5,358 bases of DNA. Origin: Anaerolinea thermophila (GTDB lineage: Bacteria > Chloroflexota > Anaerolineae > Anaerolineales > Villigracilaceae). Of the stretch, positions 1 to 5,358 are shown piece by piece; position 1 is the stretch's first letter, and the number at the start of each line of letters is the position of its first letter. The notes under the pieces were generated by a model, which was given only the letters and a program-made list of their open reading frames with translations, ran no database searches and had not been told where the DNA came from. The stretch covers positions 1 through 5,358 of the forward strand of contig DZBA01000240.1 in assembly GCA_022729775.1 (NCBI GenBank), written 5' to 3'. The translations under genes were made by a program, and so were the position numbers.

Positions 1-1057
1 CACCGAGACTGATTAAGTTTCCGTTTTCTTGCCGCAGGAACCAATGTTCCCATCCATTACAGGGTGCGCCATTCATGTAATGACTTCCTGCTTTGTGAAT
101 ACTTCCTTCAAAGCCGTCCGCTGTGCGAAGTCTCGTGTCGGGTTTTATGATTGCAAAACGGGATTTATCTTTTGAGAAAAATAGTTTTTGCCCTGCTTGC
201 AACAAACCATTTTCAACGAGTACAGAAAACTCTACTTTTGGCGCAGATTTACTTTTGCTTTTCACATCAAAAGTTTGCGGGTCAAACATTTCTGGTTGAA
301 TTGCGTCGATTCGCTTTTGCGCCACCTTTATATATTTTTCTTCTCTTTCCAAACCAATCCAATTTCTATGAAGGCGTTTTGCAACTGCGCCAGTCGTGCC
401 GCTTCCAAAAAATGGGTCGAGAACTACATCGCCAGGATTGCTGGACGAAAGAATTACACGATAAAGTAAAGGTTCGGGCTTTTGTGTGGAATGAGCCTTA
501 TCTCCGTTATCATCTTTAACTCTTTCTGATCCTGTCGCCAAAGATAAAAGCCACCAATCAGAACGCATTTGTTTTTCTTCGTTCAAGCCTTTCATTGCCT
601 GATAGTTGAATGTGTATTTTGCGCCCTTACCCGAACTTGCCCAAATCATTGTCTCATGGGCATTCGTAAATCTAACTCCGCGAAAATTAGGCATCGGATT
701 TGTTTTTACCCAAATCACGTCATTCAACATCCAAAAGCCTAAATCCTGCATGATCGTCCCAACACGGAAAATATTGTGGTAAGAACCGATGACCCAAATG
801 GAACCAGTTGGTTTTAGAATTCGCTTGCAAGCCGTTAACCATGCTTTTGTAAATTCATCGTAGGCTTGGAACGAAGCAAACTTGTCCCAATGATCATCAA
901 CAGCGTCAACCTTGCTCATGTTGGGACGATGTAATTCATTCTGTAATTGCAGGTTGTAAGGCGGGTCTGCAAAAATCAAGTCAATTGATTTTTCAGGTAA
1001 GGAATTCAGATTTTCGACACAATCGCCTTTGAGGATTTGATTCAGGGGTAATTTCAT
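1..1057 (-). CDS. CcrM/M.HinfI-type adenine-N6 DNA methyltransferase (predicted GANTC), 3' end cut by window
   Basis: The reverse strand reads without a stop from ATG at 1057 to the window edge (352 codons visible). The product is a beta-class DNA methyltransferase that would transfer methyl from S-adenosylmethionine to adenine. Catalytic motif IV, DPPY, is at residues 31-34, and the SAM-binding motif DPFFGSGTTG is at 214-223; this order defines the beta class. Between them are segments I recognise from CcrM and M.HinfI: HRPNMSKVDAVDD (43-55), NPMPNFRGVRFTNAHET (120-136) and AHSTQKPEPLL (188-198). GANTC specificity is inferred from this likeness. Residues about 273-350 match the C-terminal RAMA-type domain of CcrM. 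Relatives are about 358 residues long, so probably only about 5-20 codons are missing. A GGAG ribosome site supports the start. The gene is clearly AT-richer than its neighbours. Whether it is an orphan regulator or part of a HinfI-like restriction system depends on sequence beyond the left edge. Confidence 0.93.
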   Translation of the reverse strand, partial: MKLPLNQILKGDCVENLNSLPEKSIDLIFADPPYNLQLQNELHRPNMSKVDAVDDHWDKFASFQAYDEFTKAWLTACKRILKPTGSIWVIGSYHNIFRVGTIMQDLGFWMLNDVIWVKTNPMPNFRGVRFTNAHETMIWASSGKGAKYTFNYQAMKGLNEEKQMRSDWWLLSLATGSERVKDDNGDKAHSTQKPEPLLYRVILSSSNPGDVVLDPFFGSGTTGAVAKRLHRNWIGLEREEKYIKVAQKRIDAIQPEMFDPQTFDVKSKSKSAPKVEFSVLVENGLLQAGQKLFFSKDKSRFAIIKPDTRLRTADGFEGSIHKAGSHYMNGAPCNGWEHWFLRQENGNLISLG

Positions 1058-1067
1058 TATCGGATAT

Positions 1068-1071
1068 CTCC
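1068..1071 (-). promoter_or_regulatory. Shine-Dalgarno site of the methyltransferase
   Basis: On the minus strand GGAG lies 10 nt before the ATG at 1057. It fixes this start, and no competing in-frame upstream ATG gives a better methyltransferase N-terminus. It is the only clear ribosome site close to consensus in this window, which fits the methyltransferase having a different history from the cell-wall genes. Confidence 0.6.
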
Positions 1072-1078
1072 AAGTCCG

Positions 1079-1084
1079 ATTATA
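1079..1084 (-). promoter_or_regulatory. -10 box (TATAAT) of the methyltransferase promoter
   Basis: The minus strand carries a perfect TATAAT. Transcription would start about 7 nt further on, near 1071-1072, giving a leader of only about 15 nt that begins almost at the GGAG ribosome site. No convincing -35 hexamer is seen at 16-18 nt spacing, so the call rests on the -10 match and its position. Confidence 0.45.
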
Positions 1085-1125
1085 CCCATCACGGTCACAA
1101 ATTGCGCCTTTTTATTCCGTTTAAA

Positions 1126-1147
1126 TTAATTGGGGTAAACCAATTAA
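1126..1147. promoter_or_regulatory. Perfect 8-bp inverted repeat in the divergent promoter region, candidate operator
   Basis: TTAATTGG (1126-1133) and CCAATTAA (1140-1147) are exact reverse complements separated by the 6 nt GGTAAA. The dyad centre (about 1136.5) lies about 47 nt upstream of the predicted start of the amidase transcript and about 65 nt upstream of that of the methyltransferase transcript. This position suits binding of a dimeric regulator that touches one or both promoters. No T-run follows on either strand, so it does not look like a Rho-independent terminator. The binding protein is unknown. Confidence 0.45.
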
Positions 1148-1168
1148 GAAACGCGCTCTTAATCGCTG

Positions 1169-1177
1169 TGCTAAAAT
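1169..1177 (+). promoter_or_regulatory. Extended -10 promoter of the cell-wall operon (TGcTAAAAT)
   Basis: TG at 1169-1170, one spacer base, then TAAAAT at 1172-1177, which is one mismatch from TATAAT. Together they form an extended -10 element, which can work without a good -35, and none is seen here. The predicted start is the A at about 1184, only 2 nt before the ATG at 1186. The mRNA would therefore be almost leaderless, consistent with the absence of a Shine-Dalgarno sequence before this gene. Confidence 0.45.
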
Positions 1178-1185
1178 AAACGCAA

Positions 1186-2001
1186 ATGGAATCAGCCCCC
1201 CAAGAACCCACCACCCCCGCTCCGCGCCCCCAGCCTGCGCGCAGACCGCGCAAAACAAATCCCTTTATGACCACGTTGGGCGTTGCGATTTTGCTTGCCA
1301 CCCTGTTCACGGCATGGTCGCCCAATAGTTTATTTGCCAGCAATTTGCAAAAGCAATTGAATTTGATGCTCACCCCGCAAGCCGAGCCGAATAATTTCGT
1401 CAGTTCGCCACAGCCGCAACTGCGCATTGGCATCGTCGCCGGTCACAACGGGAACGATTCGGGCGCGGTATGCATCAATGAGGATGGCGAAGTTGACCTC
1501 GCTGAAGCAGATGTAAATATGGATATTGCCAACTTTGTCCGCGATAGTTTGACCGCCCAGGGCTATCAAGTGGATTTGCTCAACGAGTTCGACACGCGCC
1601 TGAATGGATACCGCGCGGTTGCGCTCGTTTCCATCCACAATGACTCATGCGAATATGTCAACGATGAGGCGACGGGATTCAAGGTTGCGGCTTCGCTTGA
1701 TTCGCGCGATGTCAACCGCGCCCAACGCCTGACCGCCTGCCTGGTAGACCGTTATGCGCGCATCACCGGCTTGACCTTTCACGCGGGCAGCATCACCGCA
1801 GACATGCGCGAATATCACGCCTTTTCAGAAATTGACCCGAACACCATCACCGCCATCATCGAAACGGGTTTTCTCTATCTTGACCGCGATATTCTCACCA
1901 AGGAAACCGCGCGTGTTGCGGAAGGCGTAACGCAGGGCATTTTATGTTTTATGAACAACGAAAGCGTCGCGCCCACACCTATCCCCACCGTTGAGCAATG
2001 A
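1186..2001 (+). CDS. Membrane-anchored N-acetylmuramoyl-L-alanine amidase (Amidase_3 family)
   Basis: This 271-residue protein is predicted to be a zinc amidase cleaving the bond between N-acetylmuramic acid and L-alanine of the stem peptide, outside the membrane. It has a Pro-rich basic cytoplasmic head (1-26), one membrane helix (about 27-45), a short linker, and the catalytic domain (about 79-255). Likely zinc ligands are H87 (in IVAGHNGNDSGA), E107 and H151 (in VALVSIHND); the catalytic glutamate is E226 (in AIIETGFLYLDRD). The domain is divergent: DPGHGG has become VAGHNG, and the segment between the second strand and the SIH motif is short and lacks the usual TR..D..L..R...AN pattern. 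The C-terminus ends in a Thr-Pro tail. The start follows a near-leaderless promoter, and an internal Met28 would destroy the membrane anchor. The stop overlaps the next gene by ATGA, indicating translational coupling. The family call is firm; the exact substrate is not known. Confidence 0.88.
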   Translation: MESAPQEPTTPAPRPQPARRPRKTNPFMTTLGVAILLATLFTAWSPNSLFASNLQKQLNLMLTPQAEPNNFVSSPQPQLRIGIVAGHNGNDSGAVCINEDGEVDLAEADVNMDIANFVRDSLTAQGYQVDLLNEFDTRLNGYRAVALVSIHNDSCEYVNDEATGFKVAASLDSRDVNRAQRLTACLVDRYARITGLTFHAGSITADMREYHAFSEIDPNTITAIIETGFLYLDRDILTKETARVAEGVTQGILCFMNNESVAPTPIPTVEQ

Positions 2002-2600
2002 AAGCAATCAAACGCAGCCTGATATATTCGATTTTACTTGCCGCGTTGATATGCGCTATGGCAGCAGCCATTGCGTGGACAACGGGTTCAACCACCGCGC
2101 TGGGTTTATCTTCCACGCCGACGCCGACCTACGCGCCTTTGTTTGGCTACGCTGAAATCGCCAAGCCCACTTACACGCCATCGCCAACGCCGCTTCCCAC
2201 TCAAACACAGTTTGTATACAGTGGAAACAAATATATTCTCGTGGATATTTCAGAGCAGCGTTTGTACGCTTATGAAGGTAATACGCTGGCTTATGATTTT
2301 GTCGCTTCCACCGGGATGAATAACGGCACGCGCACGGGCATGTTCAGCGTGCTGGAAAAAATCCCCAACGCGTACGGCTCGACATGGGATATTTGGATGC
2401 CGAACTGGCTTGGCATTTACTGGTCGGGCAATTTGCAAAACGGAATTCATGCCCTGCCCATCCTCTCGAATGGCGCGACGTTATGGTCTGGTTATTTGGG
2501 CGTTCCCATCTCTTATGGCTGCGTTGTGCTGGGAACTTATGAATCGCAGCTGCTCTATGATTGGGCGGAAGTTGGGACGCCGGTGGAAATTCAGTGGTAA
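1998..2600 (+). CDS. L,D-transpeptidase (YkuD family) with variant SYGC active-site motif
   Basis: A 200-residue protein with an N-terminal membrane helix (about 8-28), a Thr-Pro-rich linker (about 38-72) and a YkuD catalytic domain (about 78-200). YkuD enzymes use a cysteine to make 3-3 cross-links between meso-diaminopimelate residues or to attach proteins to stem peptides. The domain opens with YILVDISEQRLYAYEG, typical of the family. The active-site histidine is H151 (GIHALP) and the nucleophile C175. The usual S/T-H-G-C motif reads S172-Y173-G174-C175, so the motif histidine is tyrosine, and about 20 residues separate H151 from it, more than in the next gene. The C-terminus (LLYDWAEVGTPVEIQW) is intact, so this is not a decayed copy. 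The ATG overlaps the amidase stop (ATGA) and has no clear ribosome site, so coupled translation is expected. Activity is likely, but the substitution leaves some doubt. Confidence 0.87.
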   Translation: MKAIKRSLIYSILLAALICAMAAAIAWTTGSTTALGLSSTPTPTYAPLFGYAEIAKPTYTPSPTPLPTQTQFVYSGNKYILVDISEQRLYAYEGNTLAYDFVASTGMNNGTRTGMFSVLEKIPNAYGSTWDIWMPNWLGIYWSGNLQNGIHALPILSNGATLWSGYLGVPISYGCVVLGTYESQLLYDWAEVGTPVEIQW

Positions 2601-2628
2601 CAAAAAATTTCGCCCGCGCATCAAAAGG

Positions 2629-2634
2629 TATAAT
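2629..2634 (+). promoter_or_regulatory. -10 box (TATAAT) for a leaderless transcript of the second transpeptidase
   Basis: A perfect TATAAT lies in the 40-nt gap between the two transpeptidase genes. Exactly 6 nt separate it from the ATG at 2641, so the A of the ATG is at the expected +1. An A-tract (2602-2607) lies upstream, but no good -35 hexamer is visible. AAAAGG at 2623-2628 could act as a ribosome site on a read-through transcript, although its spacing of 12 nt is long. The second half of the operon may thus have its own promoter. Confidence 0.5.
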
Positions 2635-2640
2635 TCAAAT

Positions 2641-3465
2641 ATGAAAAACTCCCCGGCAAACCCCAGCGCGCAAAAAAAACGAAATCTGATTTTGCCTGCT
2701 CTATTGGTCATAACAGGGTGCGCGGTACTGCTGTTTGCGGCATGGTCGGCGATCACATCCCCAGCGCTGGCGTCCATTTTGAATTCAACTGGAACGCCGC
2801 AGGAAAAGGAAAGGTCGCAGCCCTTTGCGCAGGTCAGCATTGCCAAGCCGTCCATGTCAAATCAAGCGGAACCTGTCTCCACAGCCAGCGCCCCGGTTGC
2901 TGTGGAGATTCCGCCTACGCAGCCGGCGCCCATCGAGATTCTTCCCACCGCGGAAGTTTACATCCCACCGGTTGAAACGCCCACCGCAGCGGAATCAACC
3001 AGCGCGGAAATTTCCACGCCCGGCGCGGTGTACGCGGAAGTAATTCCCGATACGCCCACGCCCGAAGGCGCGCCGACTGCTGTCGCGCCTTATGTCCCGG
3101 TCAAGGGCAACGGCGAACGTTGGATTGACGTTGACCTCTCCCAGCAGCGGTTATACGCATACGAAGGCGATGCGGTTGTCAACTCATTCATTGTCTCTAC
3201 CGGCACATGGCAAACCCCGACGGTGACGGGCGAATACAAGGTATGGGTTAAACTGCGCTCCGCCGCCATGTCGGGACCTGGGTATTATTTGCCCAACGTC
3301 CCATTCATCATGTATTTTTATGGCAGTTACGGCATTCACGGCACATACTGGCACAACAACTTTGGGACGCCGATGAGTCATGGCTGCGTAAATTTATCCA
3401 TCCCTGACGCGGAATGGTTGTATAACTTCGCCTCAGTTGGCACAGTTGTAAACGTACACTATTAA
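2641..3465 (+). CDS. L,D-transpeptidase (YkuD family) with canonical SHGC motif and long Pro/Thr linker
   Basis: This 274-residue protein is a membrane-anchored YkuD L,D-transpeptidase expected to form 3-3 peptidoglycan cross-links outside the cell. It has a basic head (1-14), a membrane helix (about 15-45), a long Pro/Thr/Ala/Glu linker (about 50-155) that could span the wall, and the catalytic domain (about 158-274). That domain opens with WIDVDLSQQRLYAYEG and holds H233 (GIHGTYWH) and S246-H247-G248-C249, followed by VNL; C249 is the nucleophile. ITGC at residues 24-27 resembles a lipobox, but the hydrophobic stretch continues through the cysteine, so a membrane anchor is more likely. The frame stays open back to an ATG at 2410 inside the previous gene. 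I chose 2641 because the anchor follows it directly, the added segment would overlap the upstream gene without domain likeness, and a TATAAT box precedes it. It is a paralogue of the preceding gene. Confidence 0.92.
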   Translation: MKNSPANPSAQKKRNLILPALLVITGCAVLLFAAWSAITSPALASILNSTGTPQEKERSQPFAQVSIAKPSMSNQAEPVSTASAPVAVEIPPTQPAPIEILPTAEVYIPPVETPTAAESTSAEISTPGAVYAEVIPDTPTPEGAPTAVAPYVPVKGNGERWIDVDLSQQRLYAYEGDAVVNSFIVSTGTWQTPTVTGEYKVWVKLRSAAMSGPGYYLPNVPFIMYFYGSYGIHGTYWHNNFGTPMSHGCVNLSIPDAEWLYNFASVGTVVNVHY

Positions 3466-3466
3466 C

Positions 3467-5353
3467 ATGAGATCACGCCCCCCCCGCAGAAATCCACGCG
3501 AACTTCTTAATCAAATCCTCGCCATCCTCGTCGGCGGATTTGCGTTGTATCTTGTTGTTACCATCCTCTGGGTGATTGGATACCAGATTGCGTTTGCCGG
3601 CAGAATCTTCCCCGGTGTTTCCGTCGCCGGCGTAGAAGTTTCAGGCATGAAGCCAAGCGATGCCGCGCTCAAGTTAAGCCAGACGCTCTCCTTTCCAATC
3701 AATGGGAAGATTCTCTTCCGCGCCGCCGATAGAATTTGGGTGGCGTCCCCTGCCGAACTTGGCATGGTCTTCGACCCCACCGCCAGCGCAAACGCCGCTT
3801 ATGATTTTGGTCGCTCTGGGAATCCATTCGGCGCGATGATGTGGCAATCCCGCGCGGCGGGACTCGGCGCAGACTTGCCGCCTGTCATCATCTTCGACCA
3901 GCGCGTGGCGTACAACTATTTGCAAAATATCGCCGCGCAAATAGACCAGCCCGTCATCGAAGCCAGCCTGCATTTGGACGGCACAAACGTCGTCGCGCAG
4001 CCCGGTCAAATTGGGCGGCTGCTGAATATTGACGCAACCATGATTTATCTCGGTGCGCAAATGCAAACTTTTCGCGATGGCGAAGCGCCGCTTATCATAC
4101 GGGAAGCCGCGCCGCGCCTATTGGATGTTTCCTCGCAAGCCAACGCCGCGCGCATCATCCTCAACCAGCCGTTAACAATCACCGTGCCGAATTACCGCGA
4201 AGGCGACCCCGGACCGTGGACGTATGACATCCCCGTCGTTGCAAACATGCTCGGTGTGAACATCGTCGAAGTAAACGGCAAAGCAGAAATGCAAGTAGGG
4301 CTTGACCCTTCCGCGCTGCGCCTGACTTTGGGCGAACTAAAAACATACGTGGATCGTTCCGCGGAAAGCGCGCGCTTTACCTTCAACAATGATACAAGTC
4401 AAATCGAACCGATTCTCGCATCCAAGACCGGGCGCGTGATGGATGTCGAAGCCAGCATCCTTGCGATTAATCAGGCTCTCGCGCAAGGCGAACACACAGT
4501 CGCGCTGGTCGTCTCGGAACAGCAGCCCGCCATCGCGGATTCCGCCACCGGCGCGGAGTTGGGAATCACGCAGCTGGTCACACAGCACACCACTTATTTT
4601 TACGGCTCTAGCGAAGCGCGCATTCAAAATATTGTCGCGGCAGCAGAGCGGTATCATGGCGTGCTGGTCGCGCCCAATGAGACATTCTCGATGGGCGCAT
4701 ATCTTGGCGATGTCAGCCTCGAAAACGGCTTTGCGGAAGCGCTCATCATTTACGGCGGACGCACCATCAAAGGCGTGGGCGGCGGCGTGTGTCAGGTCAG
4801 CACCACGCTTTTCCGCGCCGTGTTCTTTGGCGGTTATCCCATTGTAGAGAGATATTCACATGCCTACCGCGTGACCTATTACGAGAAAACAGTCAGCGGT
4901 GAAAACGACCCCGACCTCGCCGGCATGGACGCGACGGTTTACTTCCCACTGGTAGACTTCAAATTCCTAAACGACACGCCCTATTGGATGTTGATGGAAA
5001 CTCATGTGGATGTTGCCGCGCGTAAAATTACATGGCAAATTTACTCCACTCCCGATGGGCGCAGTGTCGCATGGGAATCTACCGGTCCCACCAACGTCGT
5101 CCCGCCGCCGGAACCCATCTTTGAAGAAAATCCCGAACTGAAAGCGGATGAAATCGAGCAGATAGATTACGCGGCACAAGGCGCGGATGTCACCGTCAGC
5201 CGTACGGTCATGCGTAACGGGCAGTTATATTTCACCGATGAGTTGCGAACGCATTACCAGCCCTGGTCGGCAATCTGTCAATATGGGTCTGGAACCGAAG
5301 ACCCGAAACAGGCAGCGCGAAGAAATAAAATCTGCCTCTCGCCAAATAGTTAA
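3467..5353 (+). CDS. VanW-domain protein with two peptidoglycan-binding-like (PG_binding_4) repeats
   Basis: A 628-residue protein anchored by a membrane helix (about 17-40). Two PG_binding_4-type domains follow, about 47-205 (opening FPGVSVAGVEVSGMKPSDAA) and about 225-350. Each ends with a related signature, PGQIGRLLNIDATMIYL (179-195) and KTGRVMDVEASILAINQAL (320-338). The VanW domain spans about 364-512, with the signature GVGGGVCQVSTTLF (436-449) containing C442. VanW domains of Clostridioides difficile have been reported to be L,D-transpeptidases using a conserved cysteine; C442 is the likely equivalent, so a cross-linking role is inferred. A G5-like strand segment (about 570-600, VTVSRTVMRNGQLYFTDELRTHY) precedes a basic tail with C604 and C623. 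The ATG lies one base after the preceding stop, with no ribosome site, so translation is probably coupled. Older annotation links the name to vancomycin-resistance clusters, but nothing here indicates resistance. The family call is firm; the biochemical role is less certain. Confidence 0.9.
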   Translation: MRSRPPRRNPRELLNQILAILVGGFALYLVVTILWVIGYQIAFAGRIFPGVSVAGVEVSGMKPSDAALKLSQTLSFPINGKILFRAADRIWVASPAELGMVFDPTASANAAYDFGRSGNPFGAMMWQSRAAGLGADLPPVIIFDQRVAYNYLQNIAAQIDQPVIEASLHLDGTNVVAQPGQIGRLLNIDATMIYLGAQMQTFRDGEAPLIIREAAPRLLDVSSQANAARIILNQPLTITVPNYREGDPGPWTYDIPVVANMLGVNIVEVNGKAEMQVGLDPSALRLTLGELKTYVDRSAESARFTFNNDTSQIEPILASKTGRVMDVEASILAINQALAQGEHTVALVVSEQQPAIADSATGAELGITQLVTQHTTYFYGSSEARIQNIVAAAERYHGVLVAPNETFSMGAYLGDVSLENGFAEALIIYGGRTIKGVGGGVCQVSTTLFRAVFFGGYPIVERYSHAYRVTYYEKTVSGENDPDLAGMDATVYFPLVDFKFLNDTPYWMLMETHVDVAARKITWQIYSTPDGRSVAWESTGPTNVVPPPEPIFEENPELKADEIEQIDYAAQGADVTVSRTVMRNGQLYFTDELRTHYQPWSAICQYGSGTEDPKQAARRNKICLSPNS

Positions 5354-5358
5354 TGACT

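Noticed and set aside
151..519. Plus-strand open frames of 122 and 93 residues within 151-519
   Set aside because: They are antisense to the methyltransferase, show no recognisable motif, and the opposite strand is clearly coding.
1126..1147. Inverted repeat read as a transcription terminator
   Set aside because: The stem is AT-rich and weak, no T-run follows on either strand, and it lies between divergent gene starts rather than after a gene end.
2410..2640. 77-residue N-terminal extension of the second transpeptidase
   Set aside because: The frame is open, but it overlaps the previous gene in another frame and would place the membrane anchor far from the N-terminus; the ATG at 2641 has a promoter box directly before it.
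2707..2724. Lipobox-like VITGC at residues 23-27 of the second transpeptidase
   Set aside because: The hydrophobic stretch runs on past the cysteine for about ten residues, unlike a lipoprotein signal, so a plain membrane helix is favoured.
3467..5353. VanW protein as evidence of a vancomycin-resistance cluster
   Set aside because: No ligase, dehydrogenase or dipeptidase of the VanHAX type is present; VanW domains are common in ordinary cell-wall proteins.
5353..5358. ATG overlapping the VanW stop (TAATG), possibly the start of a fifth operon gene
   Set aside because: Only two codons are inside the window and no ribosome site is seen; it cannot be supported.

Overview
The window looks like a chromosomal segment from a Gram-positive-like (monoderm) bacterium, most plausibly a Chloroflexota / Anaerolineae relative. 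That is an inference from the style of the proteins: membrane-anchored cell-wall enzymes with Thr-Pro linkers, two YkuD enzymes in tandem, and a long VanW protein with two peptidoglycan-binding-like repeats. No rRNA or other taxonomic marker is present.

Layout. Positions 1-1057 hold the nearly complete minus-strand gene of a beta-class DNA adenine methyltransferase of the CcrM / M.HinfI type (predicted target GANTC); its last codons lie beyond the left edge. Positions 1058-1185 are a divergent promoter region with a -10-like box for each direction and a perfect 8-bp inverted repeat between them. From 1186 to 5353 four plus-strand genes are packed tightly: an Amidase_3 N-acetylmuramoyl-L-alanine amidase (1186-2001), an L,D-transpeptidase with an altered SYGC motif (1998-2600), a canonical SHGC L,D-transpeptidase (2641-3465), and a VanW-domain protein (3467-5353). 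No RNA genes, insertion sequences or CRISPR repeats were seen.

How the genes work together. The four plus-strand products are all predicted to be anchored by one N-terminal membrane helix with the catalytic domain outside. The amidase would cut stem peptides from glycan. The two YkuD enzymes would form 3-3 cross-links or attach molecules to stem peptides. VanW domains have been reported in Clostridioides difficile as a second, unrelated L,D-transpeptidase class using a conserved cysteine, and that cysteine is present here. The cluster therefore reads as a peptidoglycan-remodelling operon in which two unrelated L,D-transpeptidase folds may act together.

Composition. Sampled 60-base lines of the methyltransferase are about 38-45% GC, against about 53-63% for the cell-wall genes. 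This suggests that the methyltransferase was acquired separately. The -10-like boxes before the amidase and before the second transpeptidase sit so close to their ATGs that leaderless or nearly leaderless transcripts are expected.
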